DNA from: Treponema sp. UBA1226
GTDB taxonomy: Bacteria > Spirochaetota > Spirochaetia > Treponematales > Treponemataceae
Direction of reading: 5' to 3'
Assembly: GCA_002309195.1 (NCBI GenBank)
Contig: DBWY01000003.1
Coordinates: 36,135-100,134, forward strand
Length of the DNA: 64,000 nt
In this document: positions 52,485 to 59,498 of the stretch, in pieces
How positions within the stretch are numbered: position 1 is the stretch's first letter
Layout of the letters: the number at the start of each line of letters is the position of its first letter
Notes under the pieces: generated by a model
What the model was told of the DNA's origin: nothing
Database searches by the model: none
What the model saw: only the letters and a program-made list of their open reading frames with translations
Program-made: the position numbers and the translations under genes

Positions 52485-52570
52485 AAAAAACCTCACTTAA
52501 AATTATTTCAATCATTTACCAGGGTATTAAACGGGGATTTATACGACAGGCATAATAATGTAGGATGAAT

Positions 52571-52598
52571 ATTATCAGAATTACGGGATTTTGGTCAA
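52571..52598 (-). promoter_or_regulatory. rplU operon promoter
   Basis: TTGACC (52598-52593), a 16-nt spacer and GATAAT (52576-52571) about 80 nt upstream of the rplU ATG. The leader is long, unlike the leaderless group. Confidence 0.65.
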
Positions 52599-52664
52599 GA
52601 GGGAATAAGACAAATTACGCTTGAAAATACTTTATTTTTGCACTCCCGCAGGAAAATCTATGGG
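52599..52664. other. AT-rich spacer between rplU promoter and the repeat region
   Basis: The interval 52597-52924 has no convincing gene. This first part shows nothing beyond the promoter edge. The rest holds three copies of the tRNA-Asn 3' end, two hairpin terminator copies and a GC-rich island, listed separately. Confidence 0.5.
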
Positions 52665-52681
52665 GCCCGCTGCAGGTCTTG
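52665..52681 (-). repeat. Truncated copy of the tRNA-Asn 3' end
   Basis: GCCCGCTGCAGGTCTTG matches the tRNA-Asn 3' end region (52926-52942) except for one base. It is directly followed by the first copy of the 71-bp direct repeat. It is a third, shortest copy of the same tRNA-derived sequence. Confidence 0.6.
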
Positions 52682-52752
52682 CCATCACGATTTAAAATAA
52701 AAAAGCCTTCTGATAGTATCAGAAAGCTTTTATGCGCCCGCTGCAGGTTTTG
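52682..52752. repeat. 71-bp direct repeat, copy 1
   Basis: Identical over 71 bp to 52872-52942 (offset 190 bp). It contains a copy of the tRNA-Asn terminator hairpin and of the last 17 bp of tRNA-Asn, cut off where copy 2 continues into the rest of the tRNA. The 100% identity implies a recent event. Confidence 0.9.
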
Positions 52753-52871
52753 CCTTCCAGTCGCAAACCTCGTGTTTGCTCCTTTCAGGCCGGCTTCTCT
52801 CACTGCCGGCAGCCTCCTGCTGCCTATCCGCCACCGGCGGCGTTCGTGCCGCTTCAAAACCTTTTTCTTTA
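52753..52871. other. GC-rich hairpin-forming island between the direct repeats
   Basis: About 119 bp that are much richer in GC than the surroundings. It contains several inverted repeats: GCCGGC (52789-52794 and 52805-52810), GGCAG with CTGCC, and GCCACCGGCGGC. One reading frame is open on the minus strand but it runs through the repeats and tRNA, and is not judged to be a gene. It may be a small integrated element or structured RNA. Confidence 0.55.
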
Positions 52872-52942
52872 CCATCACGATTTAAAATAAAAAAGCCTTC
52901 TGATAGTATCAGAAAGCTTTTATGCGCCCGCTGCAGGTTTTG
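52872..52942. repeat. 71-bp direct repeat, copy 2 (with functional tRNA end)
   Basis: The second identical copy, continuing into the complete tRNA-Asn. It includes the hairpin listed at 52886-52921. Confidence 0.9.
52886..52921 (-). terminator. Terminator of tRNA-Asn
   Basis: An 11-bp stem (CAGAAAGCTTT paired with AAAGCCTTCTG, one wobble) with T-tract on the minus strand, right after the tRNA. A perfect copy occurs at 52696-52731. Confidence 0.75.
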
Positions 52943-52997
52943 AACCTGCGACACATGGATTAACAGTCCATTGCTCTACCAGCTGAGCTAAGCGAGC
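52925..52997 (-). tRNA. tRNA-Asn (anticodon GTT)
   Basis: A 73-nt cloverleaf on the minus strand: acceptor GCTCGCT/AGCGGGC (G-T wobbles), D arm with GCTC...GAGC, anticodon stem ATGGA/TCCAT with loop CTGTTAA, T arm GCAGG-TTCAAAA-CCTGC. No CCA encoded. Its 3' end is duplicated downstream. Confidence 0.95.
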
Positions 52998-53056
52998 ATA
53001 AAATTGAATGACTGTAATATAGCAAAATAAAAAAAATATGTCAACTGATTATTCTG

Positions 53057-53084
53057 TTACAAAACGTCTAAAAAAGTGTATAAT
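53057..53084 (+). promoter_or_regulatory. Promoter of the VanY-like gene, predicted leaderless
   Basis: TTACAA (53057-53062), 16-nt spacer, TATAAT (53079-53084), 6 nt to ATG 53091. The -35 box is weak. Confidence 0.5.
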
Positions 53085-53090
53085 AAGTAT

Positions 53091-53879
53091 ATGAAAACAA
53101 AAATTTTAAAAGCTTTATCCATAACATTTGTTATATTATCTGCCGCACAGAACTGTTTTTCTCAGACTAAGGCGGAACTCGAAAAAATTGACCTTATTCT
53201 TTCTAAAATGTCTGCAAGGGCACAGAGAGAAATTAAGATTGATGATAAAATTCAGTTTATAAAAGACCTTAAAGTAGTTCTTGAGGAAGAAAAAAAATAT
53301 ACAGCAGATCCTCTACCGCTTTATTATTTAATCGACAAAAAACACAAAGCCCCGGAAGGCTATGCACCAAAAACAGTTGCACTCGTAAAAAACAATGACT
53401 ACGGGATAAGCCGCAATGATCTTTCTTTAAGGCCAGACGTTGAGCCTGAATTAAGAAAACTTTCTCAGGCTGCAAACAAAGAGGGTATCTGGATTTTAGT
53501 AAGTTCAACTTATAGAAGTTATGAATACCAGGCAAAGCTTTTTCAAAGATGGGTTGATATTGACGGCCTTGAACAGGCAGAACGCGAAAGTGCACGCCCC
53601 GGAACAAGCCAGCATCAGCTCGGATGTGCAATTGACTTTGGTTCTATAACACACGATTACATAAACACAAAAGCAGGTCAGTGGCTTTACAACAATGCGT
53701 ATAAATACGGATGGTCACTTTCCTTTCCTAAAGGTTATGAACCGGATACAGGATACATGTACGAATGCTGGCATTACAGATTTATCGGAATCCCTGCATG
53801 TCAGATGCAGAAAAAATATTTTAATAACGTACAGCAGTTTTTACTAGAGTTTATAAATTATTGGAAAAACGAAAAGTAA
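53091..53879 (+). CDS. D-Ala-D-Ala carboxypeptidase (VanY-like, M15B)
   Basis: A 262-residue exported peptidase with a signal peptide (about 1-23, ending CFSQ). The M15B domain (about 110-250) contains the zinc ligands in SQHQLGCAIDFG and the final YECWHYRF block, with the catalytic Glu. It trims the terminal D-Ala from peptidoglycan stems. The start at 53091 is supported by the TATAAT box 6 nt upstream; a GTG further upstream overlaps this box. Vancomycin resistance is not implied, because such enzymes are common housekeeping proteins. Confidence 0.9.
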   Translation: MKTKILKALSITFVILSAAQNCFSQTKAELEKIDLILSKMSARAQREIKIDDKIQFIKDLKVVLEEEKKYTADPLPLYYLIDKKHKAPEGYAPKTVALVKNNDYGISRNDLSLRPDVEPELRKLSQAANKEGIWILVSSTYRSYEYQAKLFQRWVDIDGLEQAERESARPGTSQHQLGCAIDFGSITHDYINTKAGQWLYNNAYKYGWSLSFPKGYEPDTGYMYECWHYRFIGIPACQMQKKYFNNVQQFLLEFINYWKNEK

Positions 53880-53934
53880 ACTTCGCGCGCGCCAGCTTTT
53901 CGTTTCGAGAATTGATGACGCTGCATCAATTCTC
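53867..53934. other. Two adjacent perfect hairpins at the VanY gene end
   Basis: Hairpin 1: AAACGAAAAG (53867-53876) with CTTTTCGTTT (53896-53905), 19-nt loop containing GCGCGCGC and the stop codon. Hairpin 2: GAGAATTGATG (53907-53917) with CATCAATTCTC (53924-53934), 6-nt loop. They lie between convergent genes. Neither is followed by a long T-tract, though T-rich sequence comes after hairpin 2 on the plus strand. They may act as termination or mRNA-protecting structure. Confidence 0.65.
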
Positions 53935-53944
53935 TCAATCTCTT

Positions 53945-54451
53945 TTACTTTTTTGAATTAAAATATTCGCAGAAAATCTCTGCTGCGTCGCGGCAGAGTA
54001 AATCACACGGACGCTTTTTATAATATTCACTCGTACGTTCAGAACTTACACTTGATTCTATTTTATGTTCAATTGCAGTTTTATTTTTTAAAGCGTCCTC
54101 GCTCTGTCCCATCGGAACAAGTCCTAAAAGTTCGCGGCATATAATCGAACCGTTTTTTTCGCGAAACTTCTGGCACAATTCCTGAACTGTTTTATAACAA
54201 TCATCTTTTGATTTTTTATCTAAGCTATCTGAACTTCCTTCTAAAAGAGAAACGGCCATAATCATTCCGCTTACACAGCCGCACACTTCTCTCTGACGCC
54301 CCATTCCGCCACCGAAGCCCTGAGAAATTTTTAAGGCCGTTTCAAGATCAAGTCCAAGCTCTTCTGCAAAAACTGCAAACACAGACTGTGCGCAGTTAAA
54401 TCCGCTTTTAAAATTTGTCTGTGCTTTATCTGCAGCTTCGTTTACATTCAT
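53945..54451 (-). CDS. C_GCAxxG_C_C-family redox-type protein
   Basis: A 168-residue protein with the family's spaced Cys residues: SGFNCAQSVFAVF, then REVCGCVSGM, then IICRELLGL, and a late CDLLC. The glycine block GFGGGMGRQ fits the pattern. The family is suspected to bind a metal or act in redox, but no activity is proven. It lies 9 bp downstream of the SUMF1-like gene on the same strand. Confidence 0.85.
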   Translation of the reverse strand: MNVNEAADKAQTNFKSGFNCAQSVFAVFAEELGLDLETALKISQGFGGGMGRQREVCGCVSGMIMAVSLLEGSSDSLDKKSKDDCYKTVQELCQKFREKNGSIICRELLGLVPMGQSEDALKNKTAIEHKIESSVSSERTSEYYKKRPCDLLCRDAAEIFCEYFNSKK

Positions 54452-54460
54452 TTTAATTTC

Positions 54461-55462
54461 CTATTTTGTGGTACAGAATCTAAATCCGAGATAGTTGTAA
54501 AATTCGTTAGGATCAAATCCGTATCTGTCACCGGCATAAATAAATCCTGTGTATGATGACCACGAACCTCCACGGCATACACGTTCTGCTCCGTATTCTG
54601 GTCCGCATGCACGGTCTCCAGGTTTTACATCCTTGTAAGTTTCAAGCCAGTCCCAGCAGTATTCGAGAACGTTTCCGCTCATGTCGTAAATTCCTGCTCC
54701 GTTAGAATTACCGCTTCCTGGAGCTGCAGGATTTTTTGAATCTTTAAAAACTGTTCCGGCTGTTCCTACGATATGAGTTGTATCAGAATTTGCATCACAC
54801 CATGCAACGCTTGTTTCTTTTACATCACTGCTGTCAAGACCAAGTGCGGTTATCTGCCCTGATGCAAGAGCTCCACTCTGGTATCCTGCTTTAGTAACGC
54901 GCGCTGCGTATTCCCACTCTGCTTCTGTAGGAAGTCTGTATCCGTCGTTTTCCCATCTGCATTCAGCAAGATCAAGGCTTGCAGTATCAGTTGAATCTCT
55001 TAACACTTCATTGTTTCTGTAATAGCACGGAGTTCTCCCCATCATCTCACTCAATGCGTTGCACCATACTACAGCGTCATACCAGTTGATCATCGTTACA
55101 GGCTGGTATGCACCTTCTGATGTAGGATCTTTTCCGCGTCGGCCGTACGCACCTTCCTGTCCTGGATTACCGAAAACATATCCCCTTTCTTCTGCATATG
55201 TGCGTACAATGTACCATAAATTATATGTCGTTTCGTATTTATTCATTTTAAAAGAAGTAATCCATCTTGTTGCCGTCATCGACTGTGAGTTTTCGCCGAT
55301 TACAAATGTATCAAACAGAACTCCTTCCTGTGGTCCAAGCTGAACTAAATTAATATCGCTGAAATTTTCTGAATTTTTCTTTTTATTCTGGGCAAATCCA
55401 GACATACAGAAAACACCTGCAGCAAGAAGCGCAGTCAAAGTTTTATAAATAATTCTTTTCAT
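54461..55462 (-). CDS. SUMF1-fold (formylglycine-generating enzyme-like) exported protein
   Basis: A 333-residue protein with a signal peptide (about 1-24) and an FGE-sulfatase fold. The features are KMNKYETTYNLWY, EGAYQPVTMINWYDAVVWCNALSE, GYRLPTEAEWEYAAR, GIYDMSGNVLEYCWDW and CRGGSW. The redox Cys pair that catalyses formylglycine formation in true FGE is not at its usual place after GGSW, so it is probably not a sulfatase activator. Other roles of this fold are carbohydrate or protein binding. Start 55462 has GAGGT upstream. Confidence 0.85.
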   Translation of the reverse strand: MKRIIYKTLTALLAAGVFCMSGFAQNKKKNSENFSDINLVQLGPQEGVLFDTFVIGENSQSMTATRWITSFKMNKYETTYNLWYIVRTYAEERGYVFGNPGQEGAYGRRGKDPTSEGAYQPVTMINWYDAVVWCNALSEMMGRTPCYYRNNEVLRDSTDTASLDLAECRWENDGYRLPTEAEWEYAARVTKAGYQSGALASGQITALGLDSSDVKETSVAWCDANSDTTHIVGTAGTVFKDSKNPAAPGSGNSNGAGIYDMSGNVLEYCWDWLETYKDVKPGDRACGPEYGAERVCRGGSWSSYTGFIYAGDRYGFDPNEFYNYLGFRFCTTK

Positions 55463-55651
55463 AAATACCTCGTATAAATTCCGCGGATGCAGTCGTTCAC
55501 AGTCTGCAGCTTTCATGTGATTTCTTAAATTTTACCACATTTTAGCCCTAGTGAACAGATACAATTTTTATCCGTGCAGAAATTCAAGTCTTTTTTAGTT
55601 TTTTGGTTAAATTCAGTTTAAAAAAAATTATATATATATGGAGGTTACAGA

Positions 55652-56113
55652 TTGAATACACTCAAACGATTTTTATGTTTTGTGACGGTACTGCAACTTG
55701 CAGTATTAACATCAGGCTGCGTGTCGCTTTCAAAAAAACACATGGTTTACTCTATAAAAGAACTGCATATTGCAGACAGGACGCTGAAATTCAGGATAAA
55801 AAACATCTCGATGCGGGATATAAAGAGTTTTACGGTGCGTGCAGAGGTGACCATAAGCGGTCTTGAAGACTGTCTTGTCCTGGAAAAGACTTTTGACGAA
55901 AAAAGTGACGGTTTTATAGAACATGGACTTGAAAATGACTATATCCTTGAAATCGAAGGATTTGACACGACAGATGAGGCTTTGGAAGACTTTGAAGACA
56001 TCTGCTACGGCGATGAAGATGAAGGCGGATACATAAACTCTTTTTTTATATCCGAAATTGTATTCAGCGACAACACTGTGTGGACAGACCGGTACGGCAC
56101 GTGGGCATTTTGA
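55652..56113 (+). CDS. Small lipoprotein of unknown function
   Basis: A 153-residue lipoprotein from a TTG start at 55652, supported by GGAGG seven bases upstream. The lipobox is TSGC after a hydrophobic stretch. The mature part is beta-rich (YSIKELHIADRTLKFRIKNIS) and acidic near the C-terminus. Such domains often serve as immunoglobulin-like accessory lipoproteins. Its stop codon overlaps the -35 box of the next gene's promoter. Function unknown. Confidence 0.75.
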   Translation: MNTLKRFLCFVTVLQLAVLTSGCVSLSKKHMVYSIKELHIADRTLKFRIKNISMRDIKSFTVRAEVTISGLEDCLVLEKTFDEKSDGFIEHGLENDYILEIEGFDTTDEALEDFEDICYGDEDEGGYINSFFISEIVFSDNTVWTDRYGTWAF

Positions 56114-56138
56114 CGAAAAAAAGGTTTTATGCTATTAT
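56110..56138 (+). promoter_or_regulatory. Promoter of the polytopic membrane protein gene, predicted leaderless
   Basis: TTGACG (56110-56115), 17-nt spacer, TATTAT (56133-56138), 6 nt to ATG 56145. The -35 box overlaps the stop codon of the upstream gene. Confidence 0.65.
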
Positions 56139-56144
56139 TTTTGC

Positions 56145-56786
56145 ATGACTATATTTTTACTGGCTTTACTGCCGCTTAGCGTATTGATTTTTTATTTTCA
56201 GAAAGAAAAAGAAAACAGGGCTCACCTGCTTGTCGTAATTTTCATAGGTTTTTTAACTTCTACACTTTTTGTAGGATATAAAATCCTGTTTTCAAGTTCA
56301 TATTATATTCCGGCAGCATCGTTCTTTAAGAATTTCATAGCCTATGCGTTAACGCAGGCTTTTTTCCCGGTTGTAGTCGTTTACGGACTCTTTTTCTTCT
56401 TTACGAAAAAAGATTCCCTCGAAGCAAGATGCTCACACTTTTTTCCTCTTCTGGCTTCGTTCTATACGGTTTACCTTCCGTACGTCGTGCTTGAAACAGA
56501 CAAGCCTTATTCGCCGTTTTATCTTTTCGTAAAACCGCTCCTTTTCCTTTCGATGCTCGTTTTTACGCACATCTGGCTTAACAAGGCATGCGTAACAAAG
56601 CTTAAAACCACAACGGCAAAGAATTTCTGCAATTTTGCAGCCCTCGTAATAAATATTTTCTTTCCTGCAATAATCGAGTCGATGTGGATCTGCGGTGCAA
56701 TCATGCTTTTCTGGGGAATCCTTACACTCGCCTATTTTGGTGTAATCGGACTTCTTATTTTTCCAAAAAGCACTCTTACAGACTAA
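56145..56786 (+). CDS. Polytopic membrane protein of unknown function
   Basis: A 213-residue protein with six or seven membrane helices and no known motif. Charged residues are few and placed between helices (KEKENRAH, KKDSLEAR, KLKTTTAKN). The start at 56145 is chosen for the promoter just upstream; an earlier in-frame start at 56058 would lie within the preceding lipoprotein gene. It is followed by a hairpin of two TCCGCGGA copies. Confidence 0.75.
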   Translation: MTIFLLALLPLSVLIFYFQKEKENRAHLLVVIFIGFLTSTLFVGYKILFSSSYYIPAASFFKNFIAYALTQAFFPVVVVYGLFFFFTKKDSLEARCSHFFPLLASFYTVYLPYVVLETDKPYSPFYLFVKPLLFLSMLVFTHIWLNKACVTKLKTTTAKNFCNFAALVINIFFPAIIESMWICGAIMLFWGILTLAYFGVIGLLIFPKSTLTD

Positions 56787-56792
56787 AGACTA

Positions 56793-56821
56793 AAATCCGC
56801 GGACGCGCTGATCCGCGGAAA
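56793..56821 (+). other. Hairpin from repeated TCCGCGGA palindrome
   Basis: Two copies of ATCCGCGG, each itself palindromic, separated by about 8 nt can pair into one GC-rich stem. There is no T-tract after it. A weaker related sequence, TCTCCGGA, occurs 30 nt later. It may end transcripts of the upstream gene. Confidence 0.4.
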
Positions 56822-56848
56822 TCCTTAAAAACTAAAATCTCCGGATGC

Positions 56849-56877
56849 TTGAAAAATAGCCTTAAATTCATTAGTAT
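56849..56877 (+). promoter_or_regulatory. glyA promoter
   Basis: TTGAAA (56849-56854), 17-nt spacer, TAGTAT (56872-56877), about 60 nt before the ATG. Unlike the leaderless group it has a leader with GAGG. Confidence 0.45.
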
Positions 56878-56936
56878 ATAGTTCAATTTATCAATAAATT
56901 AAGCAAATCTATCATAACCAATTACCGAGGTCAAAA

Positions 56937-58436
56937 ATGGCTACACCTTTAGAAAACTATCTTAATTCATGCAACGGAAAACCAGATACTGCAATGACAG
57001 CGTATGTCGCAAACCTTGAACAGGTTGCAAAAGTTGGACCGGACATCGCAGCAAGCATCGTAAACGAACTTGAAAATCAGCGCAGTCACTTAAAGCTCGT
57101 TGCAAGTGAAAACTACTGTTCTTTGAGCGTTCAGTCAGCAATGGGAAATCTTCTTACAGATAAATATGCAGAAGGATATCCGGAACACCGCTATTACGGC
57201 GGATGTGTAAACGTTGATGCAGTAGAAAAAACTGCAGCAGCAGAAGCTATGAAACTTTTTGGTGCTGACTATGCTTATGTTCAGCCGCACTCAGGTGCAG
57301 ACACAAACCTCGTTGCATACTGGGCTATCCTTTCTGCAAAAGTAGAAACACCAACTCTCGAAGAACTCGGTGTAAAATCTCTTAACGATCTTACAGCAGA
57401 ACAGTTTGACATGCTCAGAAAACGTTTTGGAAATCAGAAACTTATGGGACTCGACTACTCATGCGGCGGTCACCTTACTCATGGTTATAAAATGAATGTA
57501 TCAGCAAGAATGTTCGAAAGTCATCCTTACGGTGTTGATAAAGAAACAGGACTTCTTGATTACGATGCAATCGAAAAACAGGCAATGGAAGTAAAACCTT
57601 TAATTCTTTTAACAGGTTTCTCTGCTTATCCAAGAAAAATCAATTTTAAGAGATTCCGCGAAATTGCAGATAAATGCGGAGCAGTATTGATGGTTGATAT
57701 GGCACACTTTGCAGGTCTTGTTGCAGGAAAAGTTTTTGAAGGCGATTTTGATCCTGTAAAATGGGCAGACATCGTTACTACTACAACACACAAAACATTA
57801 CGCGGACCACGCGGTGCAATGATTCTCTGCAAAAAAGAATTTGAAGAATACGTAAACAAAGGTTGTCCGATGGTATTAGGCGGACCACTTCCTCATGTAA
57901 TGGCTGCAAAAGCAATTGCATTTAAGGAAGCAAATACAAAAGAATATCAGGCATGGGCACATCAGGTTGTTAAAAACGCACAGGCTCTCGCAGAAGGATG
58001 CAAATCATATGGCATGCCTCTCCAGACTGGTGGAACAGACAATCACCTTATGCTCTGCGATGTAACAGTTTACGGTCTTACAGGGAAACAGGCAGAAGCT
58101 GCATTGTTCCAGTGCGGTGTAACTGCAAATGCAAACGCACTTCCTTATGACAAGAACGGTGCATGGTGGACATCAGGAATAAGAATCGGAACACCAGCCC
58201 TTACAACTCTCGGAATGAACGAAGATGACATGAAAGAAGTTGCTTCTATCATCGACTTTGTACTTCGCGGAACAAAACCTGGAATTGCAAAAGATGGTAA
58301 ACCTGCAAAAGGTAAAATTGAACTTGATCCAAAAGTTCAGAAAGAAGCCCGCGAAAGAGTTAACAAGCTTTTAAACAGCCACGTTCTTTATCCTGAACTT
58401 GATCTTGATTTCTTAAAGAAAGAATTCGTAAAATAG
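56937..58436 (+). CDS. glyA: Serine hydroxymethyltransferase
   Basis: A 499-residue PLP enzyme interconverting serine and glycine with tetrahydrofolate. The PLP Lys lies in VTTTTHKTLRGPRG. Other hallmarks are SENYCSLSVQSAMG and YAEGYPEHRYYGG. It is about 80 residues longer than E. coli GlyA, with an insertion after the first third (LSAKVETPTLEELGVKSLNDLTAEQF) and a long C-terminus. This longer form is found in some spirochaetes. GAGG lies upstream. It is followed by a bidirectional terminator. Confidence 0.96.
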   Translation: MATPLENYLNSCNGKPDTAMTAYVANLEQVAKVGPDIAASIVNELENQRSHLKLVASENYCSLSVQSAMGNLLTDKYAEGYPEHRYYGGCVNVDAVEKTAAAEAMKLFGADYAYVQPHSGADTNLVAYWAILSAKVETPTLEELGVKSLNDLTAEQFDMLRKRFGNQKLMGLDYSCGGHLTHGYKMNVSARMFESHPYGVDKETGLLDYDAIEKQAMEVKPLILLTGFSAYPRKINFKRFREIADKCGAVLMVDMAHFAGLVAGKVFEGDFDPVKWADIVTTTTHKTLRGPRGAMILCKKEFEEYVNKGCPMVLGGPLPHVMAAKAIAFKEANTKEYQAWAHQVVKNAQALAEGCKSYGMPLQTGGTDNHLMLCDVTVYGLTGKQAEAALFQCGVTANANALPYDKNGAWWTSGIRIGTPALTTLGMNEDDMKEVASIIDFVLRGTKPGIAKDGKPAKGKIELDPKVQKEARERVNKLLNSHVLYPELDLDFLKKEFVK

Positions 58437-58459
58437 TTCTGTAACAGGTTATAGAGTAA

Positions 58460-58491
58460 AAAAACTGCCCGGAGACGGACAGTTTTTTTTT
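58460..58491. terminator. Bidirectional terminator between glyA and the AraC regulator
   Basis: AAAAACTGCCCG and CGGACAGTTTTT form a stem around GAGA; runs of T follow on both strands. It closes glyA on the plus strand and the AraC gene on the minus strand. One position pairs better on the minus strand. Confidence 0.75.
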
Positions 58492-59329
58492 ACATCATCT
58501 TCCTTTCATTTCTTATCATCTCGGGAGTTTTTCCGAATGTATTTTTAAACTCGCGTATAAAAACTTTATAATTTGTTATTCCGCTTTCTTCTAGAAGCAC
58601 AGAAATCTTTTTGTCGGTAGTCTGGAGTGCCTGGTAAAAAGCAGATATGCGAAGTGACATAAGATAATCGTTAAAAGTCATATCCGTGTATTTTTTAAAA
58701 ATCCTGCACAAGTGTTCTGGCGTAACATTTATTATGTCTGCCGCATCAGAAAGTGATATTTTTGAACGAAAGTTTTTTTCTACATAAGACATTACAGGTG
58801 ATATTCTGTTTATGCCGGAATTTACAAAAGATCCTGCGTTTTTATTCCGTTCAACCTGATAAGAAGAAAGAAGAACAAAAAGAAAATCGTAAAGAAGAGA
58901 AATAAATCTTACGCGGCTTTCTTCTTTTTTGTCATCAACACATGAAAGCATTTTCGTAAGGCATGACACAAGCTGTTTTGTTTCTGCAGAATCCGGTTTT
59001 TCCTTTAAGCGAACTTTTTCGATATCTTCATAGATTCCTTCAAACGCGCTCAACGGCACCTGAAAGAGAATGTAATTTGCATGACCGCACAGTTTTGAAG
59101 AATGTATCATTTCTGAATTAACGATGATCATATCATCGGAGCATAGACGGTATTTCCTCTGTTCAACTTTAAAATCAATTTCACCATCAATCAGATAAAG
59201 AATCTCGATATGATTGTGCCAGTGAAAAGGTGAATAAAAATTAACGTCATCAACAGTTTCAAATCTTATTGAAAACTGCAGGTCAAACTGCCGCTTGTGC
59301 AGTATGTTTTCGTGTTTGTATGCTTCCAT
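58490..59329 (-). CDS. AraC-family transcriptional regulator
   Basis: A 279-residue regulator with an N-terminal cupin-type sensing domain (about 20-110; HWHNHIEILYLIDGEIDF) and a C-terminal double helix-turn-helix (about 182-279; SLSDAADIINVTPEHLCRIFKKYTDM and NFKVFIREFKNTFGKTP-type). Such proteins usually sense sugars or small molecules. The start at 59329 is the first ATG; it has no Shine-Dalgarno. It is divergent from the SUMF1-like lipoprotein gene, its likely target. The 170-bp space between them has the room for an operator. Confidence 0.88.
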   Translation of the reverse strand: MEAYKHENILHKRQFDLQFSIRFETVDDVNFYSPFHWHNHIEILYLIDGEIDFKVEQRKYRLCSDDMIIVNSEMIHSSKLCGHANYILFQVPLSAFEGIYEDIEKVRLKEKPDSAETKQLVSCLTKMLSCVDDKKEESRVRFISLLYDFLFVLLSSYQVERNKNAGSFVNSGINRISPVMSYVEKNFRSKISLSDAADIINVTPEHLCRIFKKYTDMTFNDYLMSLRISAFYQALQTTDKKISVLLEESGITNYKVFIREFKNTFGKTPEMIRNERKMM

Positions 59330-59498
59330 AATCAATATATTAATATATTTTACCCATTTTGGCTATCTTTTTTGATTAAAATATCAATATCGACATAATC
59401 GTAGTCAATATTATCCGTTGTATATTCCCCTATCTGTGATAAATTACAATCATAAGAAAGCTGCTTAAAGACGCGGCGCAAAAAAAACGGAGGTACTT
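59330..59498. promoter_or_regulatory. Divergent control region between araC-type and SUMF1-like genes
   Basis: A 169-bp region with AT-rich promoter-like sequence on both sides and a partly symmetric segment near 59390-59412 (CGACATAATCGTAGTC). It may hold the AraC operator, but no repeat is clear enough to assign. Confidence 0.35.

Noticed and set aside
52615..52878. Open frame of 87 codons on the minus strand across the tRNA-linked repeats
   Set aside because: It runs through a tRNA-derived repeat and a terminator copy; its composition reflects repeat sequence, and no ribosome-binding site is seen.
53091..53879. Vancomycin resistance determinant
   Set aside because: VanY-type carboxypeptidases are common cell-wall enzymes, and no VanH, VanA, VanX or VanRS genes are nearby.
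56058..56144. Upstream start of the polytopic membrane protein
   Set aside because: It lies inside the previous lipoprotein gene, and a good promoter stands just before the later ATG.
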